DNA of 64,000 nt from Pseudoselenomonas ruminantium. Lineage in GTDB: Bacteria > Bacillota > Negativicutes > Selenomonadales > Selenomonadaceae. The notes below the pieces were generated by a model. It had not been told where the DNA came from. It did no database searches and saw only the letters and a list, made by a program, of their open reading frames with translations. Below are positions 26,763 through 36,419 of this stretch, piece after piece. Position 1 is the first letter of the stretch. Every line of letters begins with the position of its first letter. The DNA lies in assembly GCF_900142515.1 (NCBI RefSeq), contig NZ_FRBC01000005.1, positions 50,055 through 114,054 on the forward strand, given 5' to 3'. Made by a program: the position numbers and the translations under genes.

Positions 26763-28559
26763 ATGTTTTTCATGAAATCCGTACGGGGAAAGCTGACGGC
26801 TCTGTTCGTGGCTGTCAGCGTAGTGGCCACCCTGTCAGTAGGCGGCTATTTCATCTATACGACTATTTCTGACAATGACAAACTGGTGCAGGAATACCGG
26901 CAGGAATTGTCGATGCATTATGACCGGGAACTCCGGCTGCAGACGGAGGGGCTGGTGTCTTCCCTGAATGGCATCTATGCCCGCCAGCAGAAAGGTGAGT
27001 TCACCGAGGAACAGGCCAAGGCGCTGGCTCTGGATGTCATCCGTTCGGTGCGCTATGACGAAGGCAAGGGCTATTTCTTTGCCGATGAAAAGAATACGGG
27101 TATCTGCGTGGCTCATGCCGGCAACCGGAATGCAGAGGGCAAGATGCGGCGCAATGAGAAGGATCCCAATGGCGTGCCTTACATGGAAAACATGTGGAAG
27201 GAAGGACAGAAAGATGGCGGCGGCTTTGTCGACTTCTCCTATCCGAAACCGGGGGAAACGCAGTCCCTGCCCAAGCGCAACTATGTGCTGGAATTCAAGC
27301 CCTATGGCTGGATCGTGGGCACTGGCTCCTGGATTGATTATATCGATGCCGAAGCTGCGAAATACATGCAGGATAATCAGTCGGCACTCTATCATAAGAT
27401 CCTGATCTCGTCCATTATCATTTTGGTGGTTTCGGTTGTCATGGCCCTGCTGGGCGTCAAGATCGCCCAGAGCTTCGGCGATCCCATCAGCTTTGTGACG
27501 GGGCGCTTGCGGAAATTCGCGCATGGCGATTATCGGGCAGAACCCGTCAAACCGGAATATACGGAACGGGAAGACGAGATCGGCGAGATGGTGGAGATCC
27601 TGAAGGTTTTGGGTACCAATATGCGCAAGCTCATGGGTTCCATCCGCGAATCGGCTGAGCAGGTGGCCAGCGATGCAGCCCAGCTCAATGAGATGACTAC
27701 CCAGTCTGCTGCGGCCAGCCAGCAGGTGGCAGAATCCATCACTGATGTGGCCGGGGCGACCAACAAGCAGCTGGCTGCTATTGATGATGCTTCACAATCC
27801 ATGGATGTGCTCATGGAACGCATTGGCGGCATGGCACACAATGCCCGCCGTTCCGCCGCTGAAACCCAGCAGGCAACGGAGAAGGCACAGAACGGGAACA
27901 AGGTGGTCATCCGCACGGTCAAGGACATGGCACATCTCAGCAAGGTCGTAGGCGAGTCTGCCCGCGTGGTCAATAGCCTCGGTGAGCGTTCCGATACCAT
28001 CGGCCGCATCACGGATACTATTTCGGGGATTGCCGAACAGACGAACCTGTTGGCCCTGAATGCCGCGATCGAGGCGGCCCGGGCTGGCGATGCAGGCCGC
28101 GGCTTTGCCGTTGTGGCCGATGAGATCCGCAAGCTGGCCGCCCAGTCTGAAGAGGCAGCCAGCCAGATTGCCAGCCTGATCGGCCAGATCCAGAATGAAA
28201 CCCAGCAGGCCGTCAACAGCATGAACGAAGGTACGGAAAACCTCGCCACCGCGAAAGACAGCGTGGAGGAAACCGGCCGGGAATTCTCCGATATCGTGGC
28301 GTTGGTGGAAAAGATCGCAGACCGTTCCCAGCAGATTGCCAGCGCGTCCCGGGAAGCTACGGACAGTGCTGAGAACTGTCAGTCGGCAATCCGTGATATC
28401 GAGGATATGAGCCGCAGTGTCGTATCCAACTCCGAAACCGTATCGGCAGCGACGGAAGAACAGTCGGCATCTGTCCACGAGATGAATGTCAACAGCGAAC
28501 AGCTGGCAAAGATGGCCAGCATGCTGCAGGACGAAGTGCAGAAATTCAAAGTCGAATGA
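26763..28559 (+). CDS. Methyl-accepting chemotaxis protein with sCache-type sensor
   Basis: A 598-residue transmembrane chemoreceptor. An N-terminal membrane helix (about 10-35) leads into a periplasmic single Cache domain ([19 protein letters not shown] and [18 protein letters not shown]), then a second membrane helix (about 215-237), HAMP and the long methyl-accepting coiled coil. The tip region [20 protein letters not shown] followed by [14 protein letters not shown] binds CheA and CheW. The ligand is unknown; sCache domains of this form often bind small carboxylic acids. The RBS is AGGGAGG. Confidence 0.93.
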   Translation: MFFMKSVRGKLTALFVAVSVVATLSVGGYFIYTTISDNDKLVQEYRQELSMHYDRELRLQTEGLVSSLNGIYARQQKGEFTEEQAKALALDVIRSVRYDEGKGYFFADEKNTGICVAHAGNRNAEGKMRRNEKDPNGVPYMENMWKEGQKDGGGFVDFSYPKPGETQSLPKRNYVLEFKPYGWIVGTGSWIDYIDAEAAKYMQDNQSALYHKILISSIIILVVSVVMALLGVKIAQSFGDPISFVTGRLRKFAHGDYRAEPVKPEYTEREDEIGEMVEILKVLGTNMRKLMGSIRESAEQVASDAAQLNEMTTQSAAASQQVAESITDVAGATNKQLAAIDDASQSMDVLMERIGGMAHNARRSAAETQQATEKAQNGNKVVIRTVKDMAHLSKVVGESARVVNSLGERSDTIGRITDTISGIAEQTNLLALNAAIEAARAGDAGRGFAVVADEIRKLAAQSEEAASQIASLIGQIQNETQQAVNSMNEGTENLATAKDSVEETGREFSDIVALVEKIADRSQQIASASREATDSAENCQSAIRDIEDMSRSVVSNSETVSAATEEQSASVHEMNVNSEQLAKMASMLQDEVQKFKVE

Positions 28560-28603
28560 TCGGATGGCATGCGCACCCTGCTTGAACCGGATTTCATGAT
28601 AAA

Positions 28604-28635
28604 AAAACCCCGTCAGCTTTGGCTGATGGGGTTTT
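28604..28635. terminator. Bidirectional terminator between the chemoreceptor and proC
   Basis: A 14-bp stem (28604-28617 with 28622-28635, one G-T pair), T-rich on both strands. Confidence 0.9.
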
Positions 28636-28649
28636 TGCGCTGTGGCGGC

Positions 28650-29432
28650 TCACTTGTTCATGATGGCATCCACGGATTTGATGCAGGCATTGCGGAAGCC
28701 GTGTTCTTCCAGGGCCGTAACGCCGCGGATGGTCGTGCCGGCAGGGCTGCAGACATTGTCCTTGAGCACGCCGGGATGGGTGGCAGTAGTGAGCTGCAGT
28801 TTTGCAGAGCCTAAGACCATCTGGGAAATCAGGCGATATGCATCCTCGCGCTTGAGCCCGTATTTCACCGCGGCATCGCCATAGGCTTCAATGAAGAGGT
28901 CTACGAAAGCGGGACCGCAGCCCGTGACCGTGCCGCCGATGCCCATAAGCGAACTGGGCAGTTCCTGGACGAGGCCGACGGCGGCGAAGAGTTCTTTGAC
29001 CTGTTCCCGTTCTGCCGGGGGCAGGGTATTTTTTTCCTCGAAGAGCAGTACCCCTTCCCCTACCATAGCAGGGGTGTTGGGCATGATAAACTGCAGGGGG
29101 GTGTTGGTCTGGAGTACCGTCTGATATTTGGCAAAATCCCAGCCGGCAGCAATGGAGATCAGGTTCTTGCCGTCCAGGGCGGTGCCGAGCTTAGTCAGCA
29201 CGTCTTCAATCTGATAAGGTTTGCAGGCCATTACGAGGGTATCACACTTAGCGGCAAGTTCTGTGGCGCTGGCCATAGGGGTGAAGCCGATACGGGCGGC
29301 GTTTTTGGCCAGTTTTTCCTGATTGGGTGCAAAGGCAAAGACGTTTTCCTTGTGGATGGCATTGGCTTCAATAAAGCCTGCTGCCAAGGCCTGTGCCATA
29401 TTGCCCATACCGATAAAGCCAAGATTTTTCAT
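28650..29432 (-). CDS. proC: Pyrroline-5-carboxylate reductase
   Basis: Last step of proline synthesis, reducing pyrroline-5-carboxylate with NAD(P)H. The 260-residue length is typical. N-terminal Rossmann motif GFIGMGNMAQAL, then MACKPYQ, and the C-terminal signature region CGPAFVDLFIEA to CSPAGTTIRGVTALEEHGFR. It lies 33 bp after an exported-protein gene on the same strand and is probably co-transcribed with it. The RBS AGGAGG precedes the ATG. Confidence 0.95.
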   Translation of the reverse strand: MKNLGFIGMGNMAQALAAGFIEANAIHKENVFAFAPNQEKLAKNAARIGFTPMASATELAAKCDTLVMACKPYQIEDVLTKLGTALDGKNLISIAAGWDFAKYQTVLQTNTPLQFIMPNTPAMVGEGVLLFEEKNTLPPAEREQVKELFAAVGLVQELPSSLMGIGGTVTGCGPAFVDLFIEAYGDAAVKYGLKREDAYRLISQMVLGSAKLQLTTATHPGVLKDNVCSPAGTTIRGVTALEEHGFRNACIKSVDAIMNK

Positions 29433-29465
29433 GAAACTCCTCCTTATCCATTACAACAGCAAATG

Positions 29466-29996
29466 TTAAAAGTAGTTTTTGCTCAGTTCCACCAGACCGC
29501 TGGCCAGCAGGTGCATGAATTCCGGTTGGCCGATGTTCTCAGCGCTGATGGAGAACAGCATGTTGTTGTGCTGCCAATGGGCGGCATAGCCGTCGGGGTA
29601 AGCCTTGCTTTCTGCGGGGACGGTGGCGACAGACACCGGCAGGCCCGCTATGGTCTTTTTGTGCCATTTCACGCCATAAAGACCGCTGATGTCTTCATTC
29701 ATCTGTTCCGTGCAGCGGGCGGTGCGCAGGCGGAATCTGGTGGCTGTCTGCCCATCGGCCAGGTATTCGATGTCGATGACATCTCCGGCCACTACCCAGA
29801 CCTGGCTTACATGGTAGCCGCTGACGGAAGGCAGGTACAGTGGCTGGAAGCCGGCTGCGGCCTTGGCCGCCTCTACCGTATCATAGCTGACCATGGGATT
29901 CGGTATGCCCACGGGTTTTTCGGCAGCGTTGGCCGTGCTGAAGCAGAAGCTTCCTACAGCCAGTGCCGAACAGAGAGCCAATATTTTTTTGTTCAT
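29466..29996 (-). CDS. Exported protein of unknown function upstream of proC
   Basis: A 176-residue protein with a signal peptide (MNKKILALCSAL to STANAAE). The mature part has a pattern of two-stranded beta units (GYHVSQVWVVAGDVIDIEYL, ATRFRLRTA) like small DUF4367-type periplasmic proteins, but the family is not certain. The start is ATG 29996, preceded by AGGAGG; upstream open frame is non-coding because the promoter lies in it. Confidence 0.75.
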   Translation of the reverse strand: MNKKILALCSALAVGSFCFSTANAAEKPVGIPNPMVSYDTVEAAKAAAGFQPLYLPSVSGYHVSQVWVVAGDVIDIEYLADGQTATRFRLRTARCTEQMNEDISGLYGVKWHKKTIAGLPVSVATVPAESKAYPDGYAAHWQHNNMLFSISAENIGQPEFMHLLASGLVELSKNYF

Positions 29997-30027
29997 CACG
30001 CAACCTCCTAAAAGCGATTTCAAGGTC

Positions 30028-30058
30028 AGTATATACTTGACGGTTGAATACGTCAAGT
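30028..30058 (-). promoter_or_regulatory. Promoter with an overlapping perfect inverted repeat
   Basis: Minus-strand TTGACG (30051-30056), 17-bp spacer, TATACT (30028-30033). A perfect 8-bp inverted repeat (ACTTGACG at 30035-30042, CGTCAAGT at 30051-30058) fills the spacer and -35, the position of a repressor site. It drives the exported protein and proC. Confidence 0.65.
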
Positions 30059-30109
30059 TGTTTTCGCTGTCCAGACTGGCTGCGAATATTCTTCCTTGCA
30101 GGAATTTGT

Positions 30110-30115
30110 TATAAT
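30110..30115 (+). promoter_or_regulatory. Extended -10 for the large helicase gene
   Basis: TGT followed by TATAAT at 30110-30115. No good -35 is present. Transcription from here would run through the DnaA boxes before the start codon at 30243. Confidence 0.5.
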
Positions 30116-30154
30116 CGGTAGAATATTCACAGATGATATTCACAAAAAAGGAAG

Positions 30155-30208
30155 TTATCCACAGAGTTATCCCCAAAACTGTGGATTTGTGGATAATTCT
30201 GTGGATAA
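30155..30208. promoter_or_regulatory. Cluster of five DnaA-box-like sites
   Basis: TTATCCACA at 30155-30163 (plus), TTATCCCCA at 30167-30175 (plus, one mismatch), and on the minus strand AAATCCACA at 30180-30188 (one mismatch), then perfect TTATCCACA at 30188-30196 and 30200-30208. Three perfect boxes and two near matches lie within 54 bp, in the 5' leader of the helicase gene. Confidence 0.75.
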
Positions 30209-30242
30209 CTTGAGTGTTCATGTTGATGTTTTCGAGGTTTTT

Positions 30243-33200
30243 ATGGATAACCAGAAAAAGGTTTTGAAATTGTTGGATTATATCCGCAAGGTGGTCTCCT
30301 TACGACAGAAATTGCAGCGCAACATCAAGGATGAAGAGTGGAGTCTTTTCCTGGATGAGCTGCCGGTGGACCCGAAACGGATCCGGCTGCTGCCTCAGCT
30401 GGAGGGGCAGGAGGGCGTGCTGCTGGAGGTGGAAAAGCCGGAGTTCATTCCTTGCCCGGAATTGCCGTTCGATCTTTTGGGCTGGATCCGCACGCCGAAT
30501 TATAAGGATTTTGCGGTAGTGGACATTGAGGTGCGGGAGCAGCGCCAGCGCCATGATGAGCGCTTGGGCGATGTGACGGAGCGGTTTGTGGACTCCGGGG
30601 TGCGGCTGGCGGCACTGGAGAAGTGGAAGCGGCAGCGGACGCTCTGGCGGGCCGGGGAAATGGTGAAAAGCCGTACGCAGGAACTCTTCATGGAGCTTTA
30701 TGAGCTTTATGACCGGCTGCGCAAGGAACCGGAAGGTTTGGAACTGGTGGCAGGCAATGGCTTTTTCCTGAGTGGTCTGGACGCGGGCATCAATCACCCG
30801 ATCATCCTGAAGCGGGTACAGCTCCGTTACGATAAGAAGGGGAAAATGCAGCTGCTGGATGCGGAATACCCCACGGAACTTTATGCGGATATGTTCCAGG
30901 AGATGCCCGGGGTGGAAGCGGATGGGCTGCGGGCCTTCGGCGAGGCGCTGGATGAGGCGGATATCCATCCCTGGTCGGAAACGCTGGCGTCGTTTCTGGA
31001 AGAGAATACAGCGGCACTTACGCCGAACTGCCGTTTTGCCGCCAATCGGTTTGATGTGCTGCCCACGGATTGGTATCTGGCCTATGAGCGTCAGGTGCTG
31101 TTCCTGCGGCGGGTGCAGCCGGGGACGGAGCGTTCCATTACGGCCATGATGGCCAGGATTGAAAAGGAAGGGGATGTGCCGGAAGCGCTGCTGCGGATCG
31201 TAGATCCGGATGCGCCGCAGGAGGCAGCGGAACCGCTGGCGCTGGATCTGTCCGATATCCGGGGCGAGGCGGAGGATATCCTGCTGACCAAGGCGGCCAA
31301 TGCGGAACAGCTGGGCATTGCGCGCAAGCTGGCGGCATCCCCGGCCGTGGTGGTACAGGGGCCGCCGGGCACAGGGAAAACCCATACCATCGCCAACCTG
31401 CTGGGGCATTTCCTGGCGCAGGGCAAGCATGTGCTGGTGACCAGTGCCACGAATAAGGCGCTGCATGTGCTCAAGGAAAAACTGCCGGCTGGCATACAGG
31501 ATCTCTGCGTATCGCTGCTGGACGGCGGCAAGGCGGATATGCAGCGTTCTGTACAGGGCATTTGTGAGCGCCTGTCGCATAGTGATGCGGAGGCGCTGGC
31601 GCAGCAGGTGGCTGTGCTGGCAGAACGGCGGCAGGCCGTCCTGCAGCAGCTGCGGGAAAAAAGGCAATTGCTGGAGGATATGCAGCGGTTCGAGGCCAAG
31701 CGGGATTATTTCGTGCTGGGCGGCCGGGCCTGGTCACCTTCCCGCATGGCGGCGTTCATCCATGACCATCCGGAACTGGATGACGTGGTACCGGGGACGG
31801 TGGCGGAAGGCGTCCTGCCGCTGTCGGCGGAGGATCTGGCCGCCTTGTATCAGACCAACACCCTCTTCACGCCGGATATGCTGGCCGAAATGGAAGAACG
31901 CCTGCCGGAGCGTGGCCGGATGCTGCCGCCGGAGACTGCCGGCCCGCTGATTGCGATGGCTGCCGAGGAAAAGCAGCGGCGGGAGGAACTGCTGGCATCC
32001 CTGCCGGAGATGTCGGTGGATGAGCTGGGATTGCTCTGCAAGAACGGCCAGCCTGTGGCGCAGGACTTGTCGGTGCAGCGCTTGCAGGAGGCCAGCGATC
32101 TTTATGCGGGCATCGACTTTGCCGTGCTGGAAGGCAGATGGGCACAGGAGGCACTGCTGGCAGGGATGCGCAAGGGTGCTTATCTGGAGGTCTGGCAGAT
32201 GCTGGGCCGTGCGATTGAACGGGTGCAGCTGTTGAAACAGCAGAATATGACCCAGTTCTTTGGCGTGGATTTTGCCTATCGGGGGAAGGGGAGGCTGACT
32301 CAGCAGCTGATCCAGACGCTGGCGGATATGGCGGCAGCTTTTGATGCACATGGCAGGCTCAGCTGGTGGGACAAGTTGTGGCACAGCGATTGGAAGGCGG
32401 TGCAGGCGGCTTTCACGATAGATGGAAAGGAGATTGCGAGCCGCCGGGACTGCCAGCTGGCCATGCAGTATGTGACCTTGCATCTGGCGCGCCATGATGT
32501 GCAGGTGAAGTGGCAGCAGCTATTGGAACCCTATGGCATGATAACCTGGGAGGAGCTGTCGGCCCAGGGGGATGATCTGGACGACCTGCTCAGTGCCCGT
32601 TGGCAGGAGATTGAGGTCTATCTGCACTTTCAGGAGAATGTCTGGCAGGATCTGTTGCTGCTTTGGCGGCAGGCCGGGGTGGACTGGCAGCTTATCTATG
32701 GCAAGCCCGGCTATGCAACGCCTCATGGGACGCTCAAAGCGCGGCTGCGCTGGCTGCGGGAAGACTTTCCGCACCTGCAGGCCTTGCTGCTGATGCAGGC
32801 CAGACGTCAGGCCTCTGCGGACAGCCTGCGGGAGACCAAGGACGCGCTCGATGCGGCAGATGGGGCGCTGGCCCGCCAGTTCGGTCACGCTCTGGCTGCC
32901 GGCAGCGGTGAAGCCTATGCAGAGGCTTATGCCAAATTGGTGAACTATGAAAAGCTCCTGCCCAGACTGCAGCAGCGGCAGCATCTGTTGCAGCAGGTCG
33001 CAAAGGCCGCTCCGCAATGGGCGGCACAGATTGAGTCTCTGGCTGGGCACAGCGGGGCCGGGACGCCGCCGGAAAATATTGAGGATGCCTGGCTGTATGC
33101 CCAGTTCCGCCGGGAACTGGCGCAGCTGCCGCAAGGCGATGCGCAGTGCATCGAGGTGGAAATCAAGGAACTGACGGAACGGTTCGCTCAGGCGACGGCA

Positions 33201-34715
33201 GCTTTGGCCGAGAATCAGGCCTGGCAGCATCTGTTGGCCAATGTGGAGGGCAACAGCCTGCAGACCAGCCTAGTGGGCTGGAGCAAGGCGGTGCAGAAAC
33301 TGGGGCGTGGCAAGGGCCGCTATGCGGCACGGCACAGGCGTGAAGCCCAGGCCTGCATGCGGGAGGCACAGAATGCTGTTCCCGCCTGGATCATGCCGCT
33401 GCCCCGGGTCTGGCAGAACCTGGATCCGGAAAGCCCCAAATTCGACATCATCCTGATCGACGAAGCCAGCCAGGCGGACATCACCGCCTTGCCGCTGCTT
33501 TACTTTGGCAAGCAGGTCATCATCGTGGGCGATGACAAGCAGGTCAGTCCCGCTGCGGTCGGGGTGACGGCGGCAGAGATCACCCATCTGCAGAACAGTA
33601 CCATCGAGGGCGTGATCAAGCATGCGTCCCTTTATACCATGGATACTTCCCTGTACGATATCGCCCAGATGAATTTTGCCGCCCGGATGCTCACGGAACA
33701 TTTCCGCTGTGTGCCGGAAATCATCGGTTATTCCAACCAGCTCGCCTATGATGGACGAATCCGGCCTTTGCGGGAATCCGGCCGCCTGTTGCCGCCCTGG
33801 GTCACGGTGAAGGTCCATGGTATCCGGGAGCCGGGCAGGAAGCAGAATCTCCTCGAGGCTGAGTACATTGTGGCAACGTTGTCGGCATGCCTTCAGGAGC
33901 CGGCCTATCAGGGGCTGACGTTCGGAGCCATCTCCATGTTGGGAACCGAACAGGGCAAGCTGATCCGGGAACTGGCCGTGCAGGAAATCGGCATTACCGC
34001 GCTGGAAGCTTGTCATTTCCTCTGCGGCAGTCCCGCAGATTTTCAGGGAGATGAGCGCGATGTGATCTTCCTGTCGCTGGTGGACAGCAGGGACAGCCTG
34101 GAGGCACTCCAGCAGATGCGCCTGGTGGGCGAAGGCCATGCCGGCGACACGGCCAAGCGCTATAATGTCGCCGTCAGCCGTGCCAGAGAGCAGGTCTGGA
34201 TCTTCCATTCCATGGACATCGACGATCTGAAAGAGGGCGATCTGCGGCGGGGGCTGCTGGAATATGCAGCAGCACCCAAGGCCGTGGACGAAATGGCGGA
34301 CAAGCAGCCCGCTTCGCTGGAGCTTACCGTAGTCCGCAGCCTGCAGGCTGAAGGGTATGAAATCCGTCAGAACATGGCGGTGGGCAGCCTGGTGGTGCCG
34401 GTGGCCGCCCAATACGGCGAAAAACGCGTCATCATTGCCTGTGATGGCGAGCACTGGGTGGACAGCCTCAAGGAGGCGGCTGACCTGCGCTATAGTCAGG
34501 CCGTGCTGGAGCGTATGGGCTGGAACTTTGTCCGGGTGCGGGGCAGCCAGTGGTATCTGGACCCCGAGGCGTCGCTGGCCCAGCTGAAGGCAGAACTGCA
34601 GGCTTTGGGCATTGTTCCGGGGCAGGCACCTGACGAAGAACAGGCGGAAGGCCAGGAGATCGTCACCTATTTGCAGCAGCGGGCAGCCCAGTTGGTGACC
34701 GGCTGGCATAAATAG
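30243..34715 (+). CDS. Large superfamily 1 helicase with a C-terminal REase-like domain
   Basis: A 1490-residue protein. Walker A is GPPGTGKTH at about residue 373, followed by VTSATNKALHVLKEK. A long, largely alpha-helical insert spans about 440-1040. The second RecA-like lobe has Walker B IDEASQ at about 1072, GDDKQVSP, HFRCVPEI, QGDERDVIF and NVAVSRAREQ, as in the Upf1/DNA2 group. Residues 1359-1450 resemble the MTES_1575/Vsr-type nuclease fold (CDGEHW, LERMGWNFVRVRGSQWY), but the usual IExDG reads IIACDG and the preceding Asp is not evident, so activity is doubtful. The start is ATG 30243 after GAGG. It is a single-gene unit and a defence or genome-maintenance role is inferred. Confidence 0.85.
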   Translation: MDNQKKVLKLLDYIRKVVSLRQKLQRNIKDEEWSLFLDELPVDPKRIRLLPQLEGQEGVLLEVEKPEFIPCPELPFDLLGWIRTPNYKDFAVVDIEVREQRQRHDERLGDVTERFVDSGVRLAALEKWKRQRTLWRAGEMVKSRTQELFMELYELYDRLRKEPEGLELVAGNGFFLSGLDAGINHPIILKRVQLRYDKKGKMQLLDAEYPTELYADMFQEMPGVEADGLRAFGEALDEADIHPWSETLASFLEENTAALTPNCRFAANRFDVLPTDWYLAYERQVLFLRRVQPGTERSITAMMARIEKEGDVPEALLRIVDPDAPQEAAEPLALDLSDIRGEAEDILLTKAANAEQLGIARKLAASPAVVVQGPPGTGKTHTIANLLGHFLAQGKHVLVTSATNKALHVLKEKLPAGIQDLCVSLLDGGKADMQRSVQGICERLSHSDAEALAQQVAVLAERRQAVLQQLREKRQLLEDMQRFEAKRDYFVLGGRAWSPSRMAAFIHDHPELDDVVPGTVAEGVLPLSAEDLAALYQTNTLFTPDMLAEMEERLPERGRMLPPETAGPLIAMAAEEKQRREELLASLPEMSVDELGLLCKNGQPVAQDLSVQRLQEASDLYAGIDFAVLEGRWAQEALLAGMRKGAYLEVWQMLGRAIERVQLLKQQNMTQFFGVDFAYRGKGRLTQQLIQTLADMAAAFDAHGRLSWWDKLWHSDWKAVQAAFTIDGKEIASRRDCQLAMQYVTLHLARHDVQVKWQQLLEPYGMITWEELSAQGDDLDDLLSARWQEIEVYLHFQENVWQDLLLLWRQAGVDWQLIYGKPGYATPHGTLKARLRWLREDFPHLQALLLMQARRQASADSLRETKDALDAADGALARQFGHALAAGSGEAYAEAYAKLVNYEKLLPRLQQRQHLLQQVAKAAPQWAAQIESLAGHSGAGTPPENIEDAWLYAQFRRELAQLPQGDAQCIEVEIKELTERFAQATAALAENQAWQHLLANVEGNSLQTSLVGWSKAVQKLGRGKGRYAARHRREAQACMREAQNAVPAWIMPLPRVWQNLDPESPKFDIILIDEASQADITALPLLYFGKQVIIVGDDKQVSPAAVGVTAAEITHLQNSTIEGVIKHASLYTMDTSLYDIAQMNFAARMLTEHFRCVPEIIGYSNQLAYDGRIRPLRESGRLLPPWVTVKVHGIREPGRKQNLLEAEYIVATLSACLQEPAYQGLTFGAISMLGTEQGKLIRELAVQEIGITALEACHFLCGSPADFQGDERDVIFLSLVDSRDSLEALQQMRLVGEGHAGDTAKRYNVAVSRAREQVWIFHSMDIDDLKEGDLRRGLLEYAAAPKAVDEMADKQPASLELTVVRSLQAEGYEIRQNMAVGSLVVPVAAQYGEKRVIIACDGEHWVDSLKEAADLRYSQAVLERMGWNFVRVRGSQWYLDPEASLAQLKAELQALGIVPGQAPDEEQAEGQEIVTYLQQRAAQLVTGWHK

Positions 34716-34765
34716 GCGCAGGGAGAATTTTTTCCTGCCCTATGGAAAAATATGCAATTTGGAGT

Positions 34766-34771
34766 TATAAT
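34766..34771 (+). promoter_or_regulatory. -10 box of pgi
   Basis: TATAAT 75 bp before the pgi ATG. The -35 is not convincing. Confidence 0.45.
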
Positions 34772-34845
34772 GATTTCGTATGTAACAATAATAAAATAGA
34801 ATGATGATTGTTATGGTGGAATGAATTTAGAGGAGTGTTAAGAAC

Positions 34846-36306
34846 ATGAGTTTGAAGCTGCAATCTGGTTTTGAGTTTGATTACGAAAACCTCTACGGCG
34901 AAGGCAAAGTTACGGAAGCAGACCTGAAATCCTATGAAGAAGATCTGAAGAAGGCTCACGAAGCCATGAAGGTCATGCGCGAAAAAGGCTTTATCCGTGC
35001 CCATCTGTCCAAGGACGGCGAGCCGGAAAAAGTGCTGTTCTCCCAGCTTCCCTACATTGAGGAAGGCCATCTGAACAGCCCGTCTTCCCTCAAGCATCTG
35101 CAGGAACTGACGGACCATGTGAAAGATAATGTGGATTTCGTGGTTTCGCTGGGTATCGGCGGCTCCTTCTTAGGCGATAAAGTCATCTTTGACGTACATT
35201 GCGGCGAATTCTGGAACGAACTGCCGAAGGCAGAACGTGATGGCTTCCCGAAGATCATCTTCAGCGGTCAGAACATTGACCCGCGCCGTACGGGTGACAT
35301 CATCCATTATCTCGAAAACAGCGCCAAAGTCACCAAATCTCATGAAAAGCGCAACCTGAAAGTGTTGCTGCTGGTTATCTCCAAGTCCGGCGGTACGCTC
35401 GACACGATGTCTAACTTCATGGTCATCTATGATGCCCTGCAGAAGTTCGATAACATCGATGTGGAAGTTGTCGCTGTAACGGATCCCAACATGGAAAAGC
35501 AGACGCTCCTGAAGAAGCTGGCTATCGAAAAGGGCTGGCCGCAGTACGCTGTACCCGATGGGGTGGGCGGCCGTTTCTCCATCTTCTGCGAAGTCGGTCT
35601 TACGCTGGCTGCCTGCGTGGGCTTTGATATCGAAGCCTTCCTCAAAGGTGCCCGCGACATGGACAAGGCCTGCCAGAACGACGACCTCTGGCAGAACCCG
35701 GCTATGCTCAATGCAGCCCTGAAATTCGCTGCTTCGGAAAAGCATGGCCGCGATATCGAAGTCATGATGCCTTATGGCGATTACATGAAATCTGTTTCCG
35801 AGTGGTATATCCAGCTGCTGGCTGAATCCCTGGGCAAACAGTACAACAAGGACGGCAAGGAAGTATGCTATGGCCGTACGCCGCTGGTAGCAGTAGGCAC
35901 GACGGACATGCATTCCCAGACGCAGCAGCATCAGGAGGGCAAGCTCAACAAGGTTGTGCAGTTCATCCGTCTGGCTGATTGGGAAAATGACCTCACGATC
36001 CCCGATGTGTTCCCGGAAGCCAAGAAGCTGTCCGATATCTCCGGCGTGACCATGGGTCAGGCACTGGAAGTTGCCCGTCAGTCCAACGCTGATGCACTGG
36101 CTTCCAACAAGCGCTACAACGCTTGCTTCACCCTGCCGAAGCTCAATGCTTACCACCTCGGCGAACTCCTCTACATGCTGGCTATGTCTGTCGCTTACGA
36201 AGGCGAGCTTTCCAACGTGGATGCCTTCAACCAGCCGGGCGTAGAATCCTATAAGCGCATCATGGGACCGAAACTGGCAGAGGTCAAAGCTGCGAACCAG
36301 AAATAA
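34846..36306 (+). CDS. pgi: Glucose-6-phosphate isomerase
   Basis: Interconverts glucose-6-phosphate and fructose-6-phosphate. The 486 residues contain two SIS domains with the sugar-phosphate loop SLGIGGSFLGDKV and VISKSGGT, and late catalytic residues in QHQEGKLNKV. Signature MPYGDYMKSVSEW is family-like. Codon choice is strongly biased, as expected for a highly expressed glycolytic gene. It is monocistronic and followed by a UUCG-capped terminator. Confidence 0.95.
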   Translation: MSLKLQSGFEFDYENLYGEGKVTEADLKSYEEDLKKAHEAMKVMREKGFIRAHLSKDGEPEKVLFSQLPYIEEGHLNSPSSLKHLQELTDHVKDNVDFVVSLGIGGSFLGDKVIFDVHCGEFWNELPKAERDGFPKIIFSGQNIDPRRTGDIIHYLENSAKVTKSHEKRNLKVLLLVISKSGGTLDTMSNFMVIYDALQKFDNIDVEVVAVTDPNMEKQTLLKKLAIEKGWPQYAVPDGVGGRFSIFCEVGLTLAACVGFDIEAFLKGARDMDKACQNDDLWQNPAMLNAALKFAASEKHGRDIEVMMPYGDYMKSVSEWYIQLLAESLGKQYNKDGKEVCYGRTPLVAVGTTDMHSQTQQHQEGKLNKVVQFIRLADWENDLTIPDVFPEAKKLSDISGVTMGQALEVARQSNADALASNKRYNACFTLPKLNAYHLGELLYMLAMSVAYEGELSNVDAFNQPGVESYKRIMGPKLAEVKAANQK

Positions 36307-36381
36307 ACCGCAGATCATGGCCTGCAGGCGGCGGGAAACTGCCTCCTGTCAGGAGGACAATAAAAAATATGAGATTCCTTT

Positions 36382-36410
36382 GGTCGGCAGATTCGTCTGC
36401 CGGCCTTTTT
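36382..36410 (+). terminator. Terminator of pgi with a UUCG tetraloop
   Basis: A 10-bp stem (36382-36391 with 36396-36405, one G-T pair) closed by TTCG and followed by TTTTT. Confidence 0.9.
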
Positions 36411-36419
36411 GTGCAGGGA

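Noticed and set aside
30155-30208. DnaA-box cluster as the chromosomal origin
   Set aside because: No dnaA, dnaN, gyrB, rpmH or other origin neighbours are present and no clear AT-rich unwinding region lies beside it. Kept as a regulatory cluster.
36369-36419. ATG 36369 as start of the MATE-like gene
   Set aside because: It lies upstream of the UUCG terminator of pgi, and the residues it adds encode the terminator hairpin rather than a transporter N-terminus.
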